From Flammeovirgaceae bacterium 311 (GTDB taxonomy: Bacteria > Bacteroidota > Bacteroidia > Cytophagales > Cyclobacteriaceae), in NCBI GenBank assembly GCA_000597885.1, contig CP004371.1:806001-870000 (forward strand): a stretch of DNA of 64,000 bases, written 5' to 3'. Shown piece by piece: positions 37,551 to 46,514 of the stretch. Within the stretch, counting starts at the first letter, position 1; each line of letters begins with the position of its first letter. The translations under genes and the position numbers were made by a program. Under the pieces are notes generated by a model, which made no database searches, had not been told where the DNA came from, and was given only the letters and a program-made list of their open reading frames with translations.

Positions 37551-38112
37551 ACTGCTGCTTCTGATAGCATTTGGTTTTGCACTTCCGCTACAGGCACAAC
37601 ACCGTCCACGTTTTTTACCCGACCATGCTACCCTGCAATATGCCGGCAGTATTGGATTTCTTTCTGCTGGCTTTGGATATCGCAATCCTGGAAATACCCT
37701 GGAGGGCGAATTCTTACTGGGCTACCTGCCCACCTCAATTGGCGGCGACCGCCTGTTTACCACGGCCATAAAAGGAAACTGGATACCATTTGCGCTTTTT
37801 AAAGACAAAGCTGTGCATTTTTATCCTTTACAAACCGGCCTCATGGTCGCTTATACCTTCGGAGATCAGTTTTTTGCAACACAGCCCTCATACTACCCAA
37901 AAGGATACTACACCTTTTCTACTGCCATACATGCCTACTGGCAGTTTGGCAGCCGTATAAGTGTACCACTGCAAAGCAAGCGGCTGGAGTTTTACTACGA
38001 GTTTAATGCCAGTGCAGAGGGAATTGTATCGATGATCCAGAACCCGGAATTTTTAACTCCCGATAAGGTGCTCAACCTGGCACTAGGCATAAAACTTAAT
38101 TTTGAGCCTTAG
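37528..38112 (+). CDS. Predicted outer-membrane or periplasmic beta-barrel-like protein
   Basis: The 194-residue protein has a clean signal peptide (MYRKLFIKLL to LPLQAQ) and a mature part of alternating hydrophobic and aromatic strands, with SAGFGYRNPGNTLEGEFLLGYLP and a final LALGIKLNFEP, as in small outer-membrane barrels. No enzyme motif or known family recognised. The start overlaps the phosphoesterase gene by 23 bases, so the two are very likely co-expressed. Confidence 0.65.
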   Translation: MYRKLFIKLLLLIAFGFALPLQAQHRPRFLPDHATLQYAGSIGFLSAGFGYRNPGNTLEGEFLLGYLPTSIGGDRLFTTAIKGNWIPFALFKDKAVHFYPLQTGLMVAYTFGDQFFATQPSYYPKGYYTFSTAIHAYWQFGSRISVPLQSKRLEFYYEFNASAEGIVSMIQNPEFLTPDKVLNLALGIKLNFEP

Positions 38113-38156
38113 CCGCTGTCTGTTCCGGAGGAAAATAAGTGCATGATAATCCATCA

Positions 38157-38194
38157 AAAAAAGCCCCTCTTCCATTAGGAAAAGGGGCTTTTCT
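38157..38194. terminator. Bidirectional terminator between convergent genes
   Basis: AAAAGCCCCT pairs with AGGGGCTTTT around an inner TTCC/GGAA stem with a 4-base loop, with A- and T-runs on either side. It serves both the plus-strand barrel gene and glgB on the minus strand. Confidence 0.85.
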
Positions 38195-38215
38195 AAAAAC
38201 ATACTATAGTCCTTT

Positions 38216-40480
38216 TTAACTTTCGGCAGACGCTTCCGGATCTGATGGCGCTCCCATTTCAAAAGGTGATGGCTGATCCTTAACTTTCTTAGGTCTTCCG
38301 CCTTTCTTAGCTCCTGTACCGCCAGAGTCCTGCTGAAACTTCAGGTAAGTTACACCCAGTGGCGGCAGCGTTACAGATACACTATAATCACGGCCGTGGC
38401 TCTTGATTGGAGAGGTTTCAATAGGCTGTGAATTGATCACGCCACTACCACCCCATTCCTGCGCATCGGTATTAAAGATTTCGGTAAAGGTACCTTTTTG
38501 AGGAACGCCCAATCCATAATTTTCCCGCACAACTGGTGTAAAGTTGCAAACTACCAGCACTATATTGCCTTTGCTGTCTTTGCGCATGTAGCTGATCACA
38601 GAGTTCTGATAATCATTATAATCAACCCACTCAAATCCATCCTGCTCAAAAGCCAGCTCATAAAGTGCAGGTTCTGATTTGTAGACAGCATTCAGCCTTC
38701 CCATCATTTGCAGCACACCCTGATGATAGCCGTATTGCAGAAGGTGCCATTCCAGGCTGCCATCGTGATTCCACTCTGAGGTTTGACCAAATTCGCTGCC
38801 CATGAACAGTAATTTTGTGCCCGGGTGTGACCACATATAAGCGTACAGCAGCCTGAGGTTGGCAAATTTTTGCCATTCATCTCCCGGCATTTTCTGTATA
38901 ATAGCACCTTTGCCATACACTACCTCATCGTGCGAAAGCGGCAGCATAAAATTCTCGCTAAAGGCATAATTAAGGCTAAAGGTAATCTCATTCTGGTGAT
39001 AGGTTCGATACTGCGGCTCTCTTGAGAAATACTGCAGGGTATCGTGCATCCAGCCCATCATCCACTTCTGACCAAAGCCCAGGCCGCCGGCATAGGTAGG
39101 CTTGGAAACTGCAGGCCAGGCAGTGCTTTCTTCTGCTATGCTGATCGCATCGGGAAACATACCATAGATAGCTTCATTCATCTCCTTCAGGAACTGTATA
39201 GCTTCCAGGTTTTCGTTACCTCCGAAGTCATTAGGAATCCACTCCCCTTGCTTGCGGCTGTAATCGAGGTACAGCATGGAAGCAACGGCATCTACCCGTA
39301 TACCATCTGCATGGTACTTATCCAACCAGAATAAGGCACTGCTGATCAGGAACGCCTTTACTTCATTTCTGCCATAGTTAAAGATATAGCTGTTCCAATC
39401 GGGGTGATAGCCTTTACGGGGATCGGCATGCTCAAAAAGATGGGTACCATCGAAGTAGAACAGCCCGTGTAAATCGCCCGGGTAATGTGAAGGAACCCAG
39501 TCCAGAATTACTCCAATACCTGCCCGGTGCAGCTCGTTTACCAGGTACATAAAATCCTGTGGCGCCCCAAAGCGGCTGGTTGGCGCATAAAAACCTGTAA
39601 CCTGATACCCCCAGGAACCGCCAAAAGGGTGCTCCATTACCGGCATAAATTCAACATGGGTAAAACCAGTTTCTTTCAGGTAATCAACCAGTTGCTTTGC
39701 CATTTCTCTGTAGGTAAGCGAGCGGTTATCTTCTTCCCATACACGCCGCCAGGAGCCCAGGTGCATCTCGTACACCGACATAGGCTGTATTGTACCTGCT
39801 TTATTCAGGCGCTCACTTTTATAGGAATCATCAGTCCACTTAAAGTCAAGGTCCCATACAACGGAAGCGGTCTGAGGGGGTACCTCTGTTGAAAAAGCAA
39901 AAGGGTCTGCTTTTTCAACTTCATAGCCATTGTTGGAACGGATAAAATATTTGTAAACTTCTCCATGACCAAGTCCGGGAACAAATAGCTCCCAGATACC
40001 ACTGCCATCCATTCTGGGGTACATCTGGTGCGACTGCCGGTCCCAGCCATTGAAGTTACCAATAAGGGATACCTGCTGCGCATTGGGTGCCCATACAGCG
40101 AATACAACACCCTGTTGTCCCTGCCAGGAGCGAATATGCGAACCCAGCTTTTTGTACAGGGAAAAATGGCGGCCTTCTCTAAACAGGTGAATATCGAAAT
40201 CAGAAAGCAGGCTCCAGCTGTCTTCTTCCTCTATGTTCTGAGGCTGCTGCACAGTTTCCGGGTCCTGCTGTACAGCATCAGATAGCTGTATTTGCGGCTC
40301 CTGAACTACTTTTGGCTGACGTTTACGGGAAGTAGCCGCCTTAGATTTGCCAACAGGCAGCTGAGAAGGATCATTTTGCTGAAGCTGCTCTTCCTGCTGG
40401 TCTGCTACTTTCCGCTTACGCGGAGTAGCTGCTTTTTTAGGAGTTTGATTAGATGTATTAGAAGGATCTTTGCTTGCCAT
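38216..40480 (-). CDS. glgB: 1,4-alpha-glucan branching enzyme with basic tails
   Basis: GlgB makes alpha-1,6 branches in glucan. The 754-residue protein has an N-terminal CBM48-like domain (about 100-200), then a GH13 barrel with nucleophile Asp397 in ADGIRVDAVASM and acid/base Glu450 in ISIAEEST, and LSHDEVVYGKG. The C-terminal beta domain ends near 715. Unusual are an 85-residue Lys/Arg/Gln-rich N-terminal extension with two similar stretches (AATPRKRK and AATSRKRQ) and a C-terminal KKGGRPKKVKD, which resembles an AT-hook. It is the last gene of the glgE - treS/mak - glgB operon, 22 bases after the preceding stop. Confidence 0.94.
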   Translation of the reverse strand: MASKDPSNTSNQTPKKAATPRKRKVADQQEEQLQQNDPSQLPVGKSKAATSRKRQPKVVQEPQIQLSDAVQQDPETVQQPQNIEEEDSWSLLSDFDIHLFREGRHFSLYKKLGSHIRSWQGQQGVVFAVWAPNAQQVSLIGNFNGWDRQSHQMYPRMDGSGIWELFVPGLGHGEVYKYFIRSNNGYEVEKADPFAFSTEVPPQTASVVWDLDFKWTDDSYKSERLNKAGTIQPMSVYEMHLGSWRRVWEEDNRSLTYREMAKQLVDYLKETGFTHVEFMPVMEHPFGGSWGYQVTGFYAPTSRFGAPQDFMYLVNELHRAGIGVILDWVPSHYPGDLHGLFYFDGTHLFEHADPRKGYHPDWNSYIFNYGRNEVKAFLISSALFWLDKYHADGIRVDAVASMLYLDYSRKQGEWIPNDFGGNENLEAIQFLKEMNEAIYGMFPDAISIAEESTAWPAVSKPTYAGGLGFGQKWMMGWMHDTLQYFSREPQYRTYHQNEITFSLNYAFSENFMLPLSHDEVVYGKGAIIQKMPGDEWQKFANLRLLYAYMWSHPGTKLLFMGSEFGQTSEWNHDGSLEWHLLQYGYHQGVLQMMGRLNAVYKSEPALYELAFEQDGFEWVDYNDYQNSVISYMRKDSKGNIVLVVCNFTPVVRENYGLGVPQKGTFTEIFNTDAQEWGGSGVINSQPIETSPIKSHGRDYSVSVTLPPLGVTYLKFQQDSGGTGAKKGGRPKKVKDQPSPFEMGAPSDPEASAES

Positions 40481-40502
40481 AATAAAAAAAATTTAGATCT
40501 AA

Positions 40503-43500
40503 TTAACGTAAAATTGATTGGATGCCCCTGATCGGGATAGTCAGCCAATCAGGCCGGTTGTTCAGCTCATATCCCAGTTCATATACAGCCTTCTCCAGCA
40601 GGAAGGTTTGTAGTAAAATCCGTAAATCGCCTTCGTTCTTAGGCACCAGACCAGTACCCTGGATATCCTGCAAATAGGATTTAAGATATAGCGATGCGTT
40701 TTGCCTGTACCACACTTCTGCCCAGTTCTCCAGCGACTCTTCCTGTTTCTGGTTAAGCACCTGCATTTCGAAAAGAGAGGCATAGGCAGCATAGTGGAAG
40801 GAACGTATCATTCCGGCCACATCGCGTAGCGGGCTGCGGCGTATGCGGCGCTCACTAAAAGCACGGGCCGGCTCGCCTTCAAAATCGATGATGTAAAAAT
40901 CACGGCCTGTGTAAAGAACCTGCCCCAGGTGATAATCGCCATGGGTACGGATTTTCAGGGTAGTGATTTTATGATCGTAAATTTGCTTGAACTGATCCAG
41001 TACCTGTCCGCGCATATCCAGAATCTGTTCCGCATCTGTGCGAACATGATCCGGCAACTGCTTTAAGCGCTTGCCCAGCAGCTCAAAAGAGCTTCTGGTG
41101 AGGGTCTGCAGGGAGCTGAACAGCGATCGCTGGTAATGAAGACTAAAATCTTCGTGTGAAAAATCTGTGAAATCCGGCTGCGCTGCCAGGGCTTTATGCA
41201 TATCGGCAGTACGCCTGCCTAATAGTGATATGTTTTCCTGATAAGGCCTGCCCAGCAGGTTCTGTACCTTATCTGGTAGTTCTTCAAAAGGTGTTGGGTC
41301 GAGCAGATCTGCTGAAACCTGTGGTGGCTGGTGTAGCTCCTCGCGCTGAGCAGATACATCTTCGTAATACATGCGCAGGTTGTCCAGTATGTACTGCCAG
41401 GCATCGCCCTGATTGCTTACCATTTCCTGTGCCATACCAACCATAAGTGTGCGGCCGTCTGACTGATGCCATTCCAGCGCACCCAGGTAGTTGGGGGTGT
41501 ATTCAAAACCAGCTTTCTCGGTAAGGAAACGACTTACCTCAATATCCGGGTTCACCACATAGTCGAGCTTACGATACAGCTTCATGAACAGGCTGTTGTC
41601 GAAGGCGATGGCAGAATTGCTCTGCTCCGCGCTCATCACACGGCTTGGCAGATCAGGGGTGTTTTCCACCCATTCGGCAATTTTGCTGCCGGCAATGGCC
41701 TGCAGTCTCCGGTCAGGAGTTTTGGCTTTGTTGCTCCATTGCCTGATGATGCTATCGCGGAATGCTTTGCTGTATAGCGCATCATACACCTGCATTAGTT
41801 TATCATCAATAGCAATGGTGCCTATAACCTGCGCGCTACTCCGTTCTGCTTCCGAGGTTGATGCAGAATCGCAGACCATAAACGGAACCTGATACAGCTC
41901 CGGCAGACCTTCGTTATAAGCAACCTCCATCAGCAACCAGAAGAAGGTTTCTTCACCTTCCTTCAGCACATTCAGGTCTACAATTTTTGTAGAGGTGATG
42001 GTACGTGCCTTGCCTCCAAACCAGCGGGCTCTCTGCAGGTAGGGTCTGATGACCTTAGTAGCAAATTTATCTATGGTAGCTGTACTCGCCAGTTCATCCA
42101 GGGTCTTAAGTTTCATTTTAGGCACCTGCTGTTCTGCATCGGATTCTGTTCTTTCCTTAACAGGCTGCAGCTGTATCCAGTAATATCCATAAGGTGCCAG
42201 TGTGAAGAAATAAGGATCTTCTGTAATGGTAGGGAATTTGTTGTGGCTGAATACCTCAATTGCTTCGTGATGCTGGTACTCCGAAAGATCTATGGAAACG
42301 GGCTGGTTGAAACGTGACAGGTTCGCAATGACCAGAATATTTTCATCTTCGTAGCTGCGCACAAAAGCAAGCACCTTGGCATTTTGTGGCGAAAGAAATT
42401 TGATTTCGCCACGACCAAACACTTTAAAGCGCTTGCGCATATCGATGATGCGGCGCATCCACCACAGAAGTGAATTGGGATTGCGCTCCTGCAGCTCAAC
42501 GTTTACTACTTCGTAGCTGTATTCAGGGTCCAGAATAACAGGTAGGTAAAGCCGCTGGGGATTGGCATTTGAAAAGCCTGCATTACGGTCTGCACTCCAC
42601 TGCATGGGAGTACGCACACCATCACGGTCACCTAGATAATAATTATCTCCCATGCCAATTTCATCGCCATAATAGACGATAGGCGTGCCGGGCATACTCA
42701 TGAGCAGTACATTCATGAGCTCAATTTTGCGACGGTCGTTATCCAGCAGCGGGGCCAGGCGGTGGCGAATACCAACATTAATTTTCGCCTGCGGATCTTT
42801 GGTGTACATTCTGTACATATAATCACGCTCCTCGTCGGTAACCATCTCCAGGGTAAGCTCATCGTGGTTACGCAGGAACATGCCCCACTGGCAGTTTTTT
42901 GGTATAGCCGGGGTTTGCTCCAGAATATCGATAATCGGGTACCGGTCTTCCATTTTTACCGCCATGAACATGCGCGGCATAATCGGAAAATGGTAATTCA
43001 TCTGGCACTCATCACCATCACCAAAATAAGCAGCACTGTCTTCGGGCCACATGTTTGCTTCGGCCAGCAGCAGTTTTCCCGGGTATTTGTTGTCTACGTA
43101 TGTCCGTAATTTTTTCAGGAATACGTGGGTTTCAGGCAGGTTCTCGCAGTTGGTGCCTTCTCTTTCAAACAGGTAAGGTACAGCATCCAGCCTGAAACCA
43201 TCAACACCCAAATCAAGCCAGTACTCCAGCATTTTAAATACCTCATCCTGCACTTCGGGATTATCGTAGTTCAGGTCGGGCTGGTGATGAAAGAAACGGT
43301 GCCAGAAGTATTGTTCTGCTACAGGATCCCAGGTCCAGTTCGATGGCTCTGAGTCTGTGAAAATAATACGAGTATCGCTGTATTTAGTCGGGTCGTCGCT
43401 CCAGACATAATAATTACGATAAGGAGAGTCTTTTGGAGAACGGCGCGCGCGCTGAAACCAGGGGTGCTGATCTGATGTGTGATTGATAACCAGCTCGGTA

Positions 43501-43814
43501 ATCACCTTCAGGTCACGTGCGTGAGCTTCTTCTATAAACCGCTTAAAATCTTCCAGCTTGCCATAGCGCTGGTTAATACTGAAATAATCGGCTATATCGT
43601 AGCCATCGTCTTTAAGAGGCGATGGGTAAAATGGCAGTAACCAGATGGCGGTTACCCCCAGCTCCTGCAGATAGTCCAGCTTTTGCAGCAGCCCCTGAAA
43701 ATCGCCTATGCCATCGCCATTACCGTCGTTGAATGCTTTGATGTGCAACTCATAAATGATGGCATCCTTGTACCAGTGTAGCTTATCATCGAGTTGAAAA
43801 GATTGCTTATCCAT
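40503..43814 (-). CDS. treS: Trehalose synthase - maltokinase fusion
   Basis: The 1103-residue protein joins TreS, which isomerises trehalose and maltose, to maltokinase, which makes maltose 1-phosphate with ATP. The GH13 part (1-560) has nucleophile Asp210 in LGVDGFRLDAVPYLF and the acid/base in KLLLAEANMWP. The kinase part (about 575-1103) ends with the aminoglycoside-phosphotransferase-like motifs THGDYHLGQ and IIDFEGEPARAF. Such fusions are well known in GlgE-pathway organisms. It stands between glgE (62-base gap) and glgB (22-base gap) and supplies GlgE's substrate. Confidence 0.94.
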   Translation of the reverse strand: MDKQSFQLDDKLHWYKDAIIYELHIKAFNDGNGDGIGDFQGLLQKLDYLQELGVTAIWLLPFYPSPLKDDGYDIADYFSINQRYGKLEDFKRFIEEAHARDLKVITELVINHTSDQHPWFQRARRSPKDSPYRNYYVWSDDPTKYSDTRIIFTDSEPSNWTWDPVAEQYFWHRFFHHQPDLNYDNPEVQDEVFKMLEYWLDLGVDGFRLDAVPYLFEREGTNCENLPETHVFLKKLRTYVDNKYPGKLLLAEANMWPEDSAAYFGDGDECQMNYHFPIMPRMFMAVKMEDRYPIIDILEQTPAIPKNCQWGMFLRNHDELTLEMVTDEERDYMYRMYTKDPQAKINVGIRHRLAPLLDNDRRKIELMNVLLMSMPGTPIVYYGDEIGMGDNYYLGDRDGVRTPMQWSADRNAGFSNANPQRLYLPVILDPEYSYEVVNVELQERNPNSLLWWMRRIIDMRKRFKVFGRGEIKFLSPQNAKVLAFVRSYEDENILVIANLSRFNQPVSIDLSEYQHHEAIEVFSHNKFPTITEDPYFFTLAPYGYYWIQLQPVKERTESDAEQQVPKMKLKTLDELASTATIDKFATKVIRPYLQRARWFGGKARTITSTKIVDLNVLKEGEETFFWLLMEVAYNEGLPELYQVPFMVCDSASTSEAERSSAQVIGTIAIDDKLMQVYDALYSKAFRDSIIRQWSNKAKTPDRRLQAIAGSKIAEWVENTPDLPSRVMSAEQSNSAIAFDNSLFMKLYRKLDYVVNPDIEVSRFLTEKAGFEYTPNYLGALEWHQSDGRTLMVGMAQEMVSNQGDAWQYILDNLRMYYEDVSAQREELHQPPQVSADLLDPTPFEELPDKVQNLLGRPYQENISLLGRRTADMHKALAAQPDFTDFSHEDFSLHYQRSLFSSLQTLTRSSFELLGKRLKQLPDHVRTDAEQILDMRGQVLDQFKQIYDHKITTLKIRTHGDYHLGQVLYTGRDFYIIDFEGEPARAFSERRIRRSPLRDVAGMIRSFHYAAYASLFEMQVLNQKQEESLENWAEVWYRQNASLYLKSYLQDIQGTGLVPKNEGDLRILLQTFLLEKAVYELGYELNNRPDWLTIPIRGIQSILR

Positions 43815-43876
43815 ATAAAAAACTTAAGATCCCAGAATATAAAAAATAATAGTGTAGGTGTGGCTTACAGAAGGCA

Positions 43877-45847
43877 TCAGACTATACCCGGGGCCTCAAG
43901 CCTCAGGATATGTGCCGGCATGGCGCTAGGCTCCAGCTCAACATAATTCCATTCGTTTTGCCAGTTATAGGTATGGCCACTCATCAGGTCGTGCACCCGG
44001 TAACTCAGCTGATCTGGCAGCCCCAGCTCAGTCAGTGGCACTTTAATCCAGCCAGCCTGTTTCCATCTGAAGTCCAGGTTAACCACTACCACAATAATAT
44101 TATTGCTGGATGGGCTCTTTTTGGCAAAAGTGAACAAATGCGCATTATCTGCCTGGCTTATCACTACATTATTGGTGTATTGCAATGCCTCATTTTCCCT
44201 TCTGATCATGTTGATCCTGGCGATGGTCTCCCCTATGCGGGTACGCCTGTTCCAATCCCAGTGGTGCAGCTGGTATTTCTCATTATCCACATACTCTTCT
44301 TTAGCAGGCATGGGTTTGTTGATACCAAATTCATACACCGGCCCGTACATACCCCAGTTAGAGGAAAGCGTTGCGGCAAGAATCATACGGCTGATGTGAG
44401 CAGCCTCTCCTCCATGCGTTAAATGTGGCGGCAGAATGTCTGGTGTATTAGGCCAGAAATTTGGTCTGAAATACTCTTTTACGGCTGTCTGGGTAAGGTT
44501 GTGCATATACTCTGCCAGCTCCTCACGACTCTCGCGCCAGGTAAAGTAGGTGTAGGATTGGGTAAAGCCAACCTTACCCAGGCGTTCCATTACGCGTGGT
44601 TTGGTAAAGGCTTCCGCTAAAAACAGCACCTCCGGGTTTTTCTTTTGCACGGAAGCAATCATCCACTCCCAGAAGGCAAAAGGTTTAGTATGCGGATTAT
44701 CCACCCTGAAGATCTTCACCCCACGTGCCACCCAGAAATCAATAATATTTTTGAGCTCTTTCCACATGTTCTGCCAGTCGTCATTTTCAAAATTGAAGGG
44801 CAGCACATCCTGGTATTTTTTTGGAGGGTTCTCTGCATATTGAACAGTACCATCTGGACGCCACTTAAACCACTGCGGGTGTTCCTGCACATAAGGATGG
44901 TCTGGCGCACACTGGAGGGCATAATCAAGGGCTATCTCTATTCCATGATTCTTTGCTTCGGCCACCAGGGCCTCAAAATCTTCGAAAGAACCCAGGTCGG
45001 GATGAATGCTTTTGTGCCCGCCCAGGTGGCTGCCAATGGCCCAGGGAGAACCCACATCACCCTCGGAGGCATTGGTTGCATTATTTTTGCCTTTCCGGTT
45101 TTTCTCGCCAATGGGGTGTATGGGCGGAAAATACAACACATCGAAGCCCATCTCGGCAATGCGGGGCAGCAGGCGTATACAGTCCCGGAAGGTACCATGG
45201 CGGCCGGGTTCCACAGCAGCCGAGCGTGGAAAGAACTCATACCAGGAGCTGAAGCGGGCGCGCTCACGCTCAACCTTTAGGGTAAGTACCTTTTCGTACT
45301 GTTTTACATCCTGGTTTTTGTCATGGGTGCTGTACATCAGCTCGCTAAGCTCCCGGTCTTGTGCCAGTGCAACAGCGGTAGCCTGCTCAGAGGTATCGCT
45401 GAATTGACTCATCAGTTTGCTCAGGCGCTTGGCTTCTTTGCCCGAAAGACGCCCCACACCCTCCTCCATGAGCTGGCGCCCAATCTGGAGTTCAACACTT
45501 ACATCCTGATTTGCTTCAAACTTCTTCTTCAGGCCTTGCTGCCAGCTCATAAAATGGTCCACCCACCCCTGAATGGTATATTCCCAGTCGCCTTCGGTAT
45601 GGGGGGTAAATGTAGCCGTCCAGCGATCGTTCATAATAAACTGCATTGGCTGGTGTTGCCATTGTTTTTTTCCGGCCTGTCGGTAGGCTAGTCGCGCCTG
45701 TACCACCTCATGGCCATCGGCAAAAACATCGGCTTCTACTGTGCAGGGTTCGTTAACCGTTCGCTTCGCAGGGTATGCACCACACTCTACCTGTGGAATT
45801 ACATTTTCAATAATTACCCTTTTGCGACCTTCATAATTCTGAATCAT
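43877..45847 (-). CDS. glgE: Alpha-1,4-glucan:maltose-1-phosphate maltosyltransferase
   Basis: GlgE transfers maltosyl units from maltose 1-phosphate to growing alpha-1,4-glucan. The 656-residue protein has an N-terminal beta-sandwich with a helical insertion and a GH13 barrel; nucleophile Asp383 is in KIFRVDNPHTKPFAFWEW and acid/base Glu412 in LFLAEAFTKP, the spacing of 29 residues being that of characterised GlgE enzymes. HPIGEKNRKGKNN and DYALQCAPDHPYV are typical. It is the first gene of the minus-strand operon, so promoter elements lie in the 250 bases to the right. Confidence 0.95.
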   Translation of the reverse strand: MIQNYEGRKRVIIENVIPQVECGAYPAKRTVNEPCTVEADVFADGHEVVQARLAYRQAGKKQWQHQPMQFIMNDRWTATFTPHTEGDWEYTIQGWVDHFMSWQQGLKKKFEANQDVSVELQIGRQLMEEGVGRLSGKEAKRLSKLMSQFSDTSEQATAVALAQDRELSELMYSTHDKNQDVKQYEKVLTLKVERERARFSSWYEFFPRSAAVEPGRHGTFRDCIRLLPRIAEMGFDVLYFPPIHPIGEKNRKGKNNATNASEGDVGSPWAIGSHLGGHKSIHPDLGSFEDFEALVAEAKNHGIEIALDYALQCAPDHPYVQEHPQWFKWRPDGTVQYAENPPKKYQDVLPFNFENDDWQNMWKELKNIIDFWVARGVKIFRVDNPHTKPFAFWEWMIASVQKKNPEVLFLAEAFTKPRVMERLGKVGFTQSYTYFTWRESREELAEYMHNLTQTAVKEYFRPNFWPNTPDILPPHLTHGGEAAHISRMILAATLSSNWGMYGPVYEFGINKPMPAKEEYVDNEKYQLHHWDWNRRTRIGETIARINMIRRENEALQYTNNVVISQADNAHLFTFAKKSPSSNNIIVVVVNLDFRWKQAGWIKVPLTELGLPDQLSYRVHDLMSGHTYNWQNEWNYVELEPSAMPAHILRLEAPGIV

Positions 45848-45888
45848 ATTATTGGCTTATCGTTCTCTAAAAAATTGATGGCTGTAAA

Positions 45889-45955
45889 AGACTCCCTTTA
45901 AAAAAAATCCGAAACTCCAGTGTTTAGTATTCACGCCCAAAAATTAAGGAGTCTT
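45889..45955. repeat. Interrupted inverted repeat before glgE
   Basis: AAGACTCCCTTTAA (45889-45902) and TTAAGGAGTCTT (45944-45955) pair over 12 bp with a two-base bulge, enclosing 41 bases. It lies 42-108 bases upstream of the glgE start and would fold in its leader, or end the transcript of the HNH gene. Confidence 0.4.
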
Positions 45956-46094
45956 CTCAACAAAATCATTATCTACAGCTTACTTCTTTTAATCAGTTTT
46001 TTATGAAATTGTTAATACAAAATGCTGAAAGAGGGGCCAAAAGGCATGAAAACGTTTGCATTCTTCCTTCAGCTACCCCTTTTAGCGCAATTCT

Positions 46095-46382
46095 TTAGCG
46101 TTTGCCTCTCCTGTTGGAAATTTTTTCAAGATTACGGTTGCGTATCCAGTTCAGGTATTTCTGCAGTGCCGGGGCTTCTTTGAGTTTCTCAACCGAATTA
46201 TACTGCTTGGCAAGCTCTTTATTGGTAAACACCAGATGAATGGTACTATGGCAGGGCTGGCATAATGGAATGGTTGGACCATAACGTCCACCTTCCTCCC
46301 TGGGTATCAGGTGGTGGAGGCTCACACCCGATACAGATCGCTCACATAATTCACAGATTTGCGCTGCTTGTTTATTGGACAA
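46095..46382 (-). CDS. HNH family nuclease-like protein
   Basis: The 95-residue protein has a full HNH zinc/catalytic pattern: CELC, then SLHHLIPREEGG with the paired His, an Asn-free turn and CQPCHSTIH as the closing ligand set. Small HNH proteins include nicking endonucleases and domesticated relatives. No restriction, phage or toxin gene is next to it, so its role is unclear. The C-terminal 25 residues are basic (NRNLEKISNRRGKR), fitting nucleic-acid contact. It lies upstream of glgE on the same strand, 247 bases apart. Confidence 0.82.
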   Translation of the reverse strand: MSNKQAAQICELCERSVSGVSLHHLIPREEGGRYGPTIPLCQPCHSTIHLVFTNKELAKQYNSVEKLKEAPALQKYLNWIRNRNLEKISNRRGKR

Positions 46383-46437
46383 ACGTCAGTTAATTTTCTT
46401 TACTAACAATAAAAATGCATGTAGGTTATAAACAAAA

Positions 46438-46454
46438 TTAATCAATTTGATTAA
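46438..46454. promoter_or_regulatory. Perfect palindrome upstream of the GH31 gene
   Basis: TTAATCAA-T-TTGATTAA is a perfect 8-bp-arm inverted repeat 60 bases before the GH31 ATG and 55 bases upstream of the HNH start. The position and symmetry suit an operator for either divergent gene. The binder is unknown. Confidence 0.45.
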
Positions 46455-46514
46455 CTGAAAATATAGTAAGATTGCAAGATAGAACTATCTGCACTCAGTA
46501 TTGGAAATCACTTT

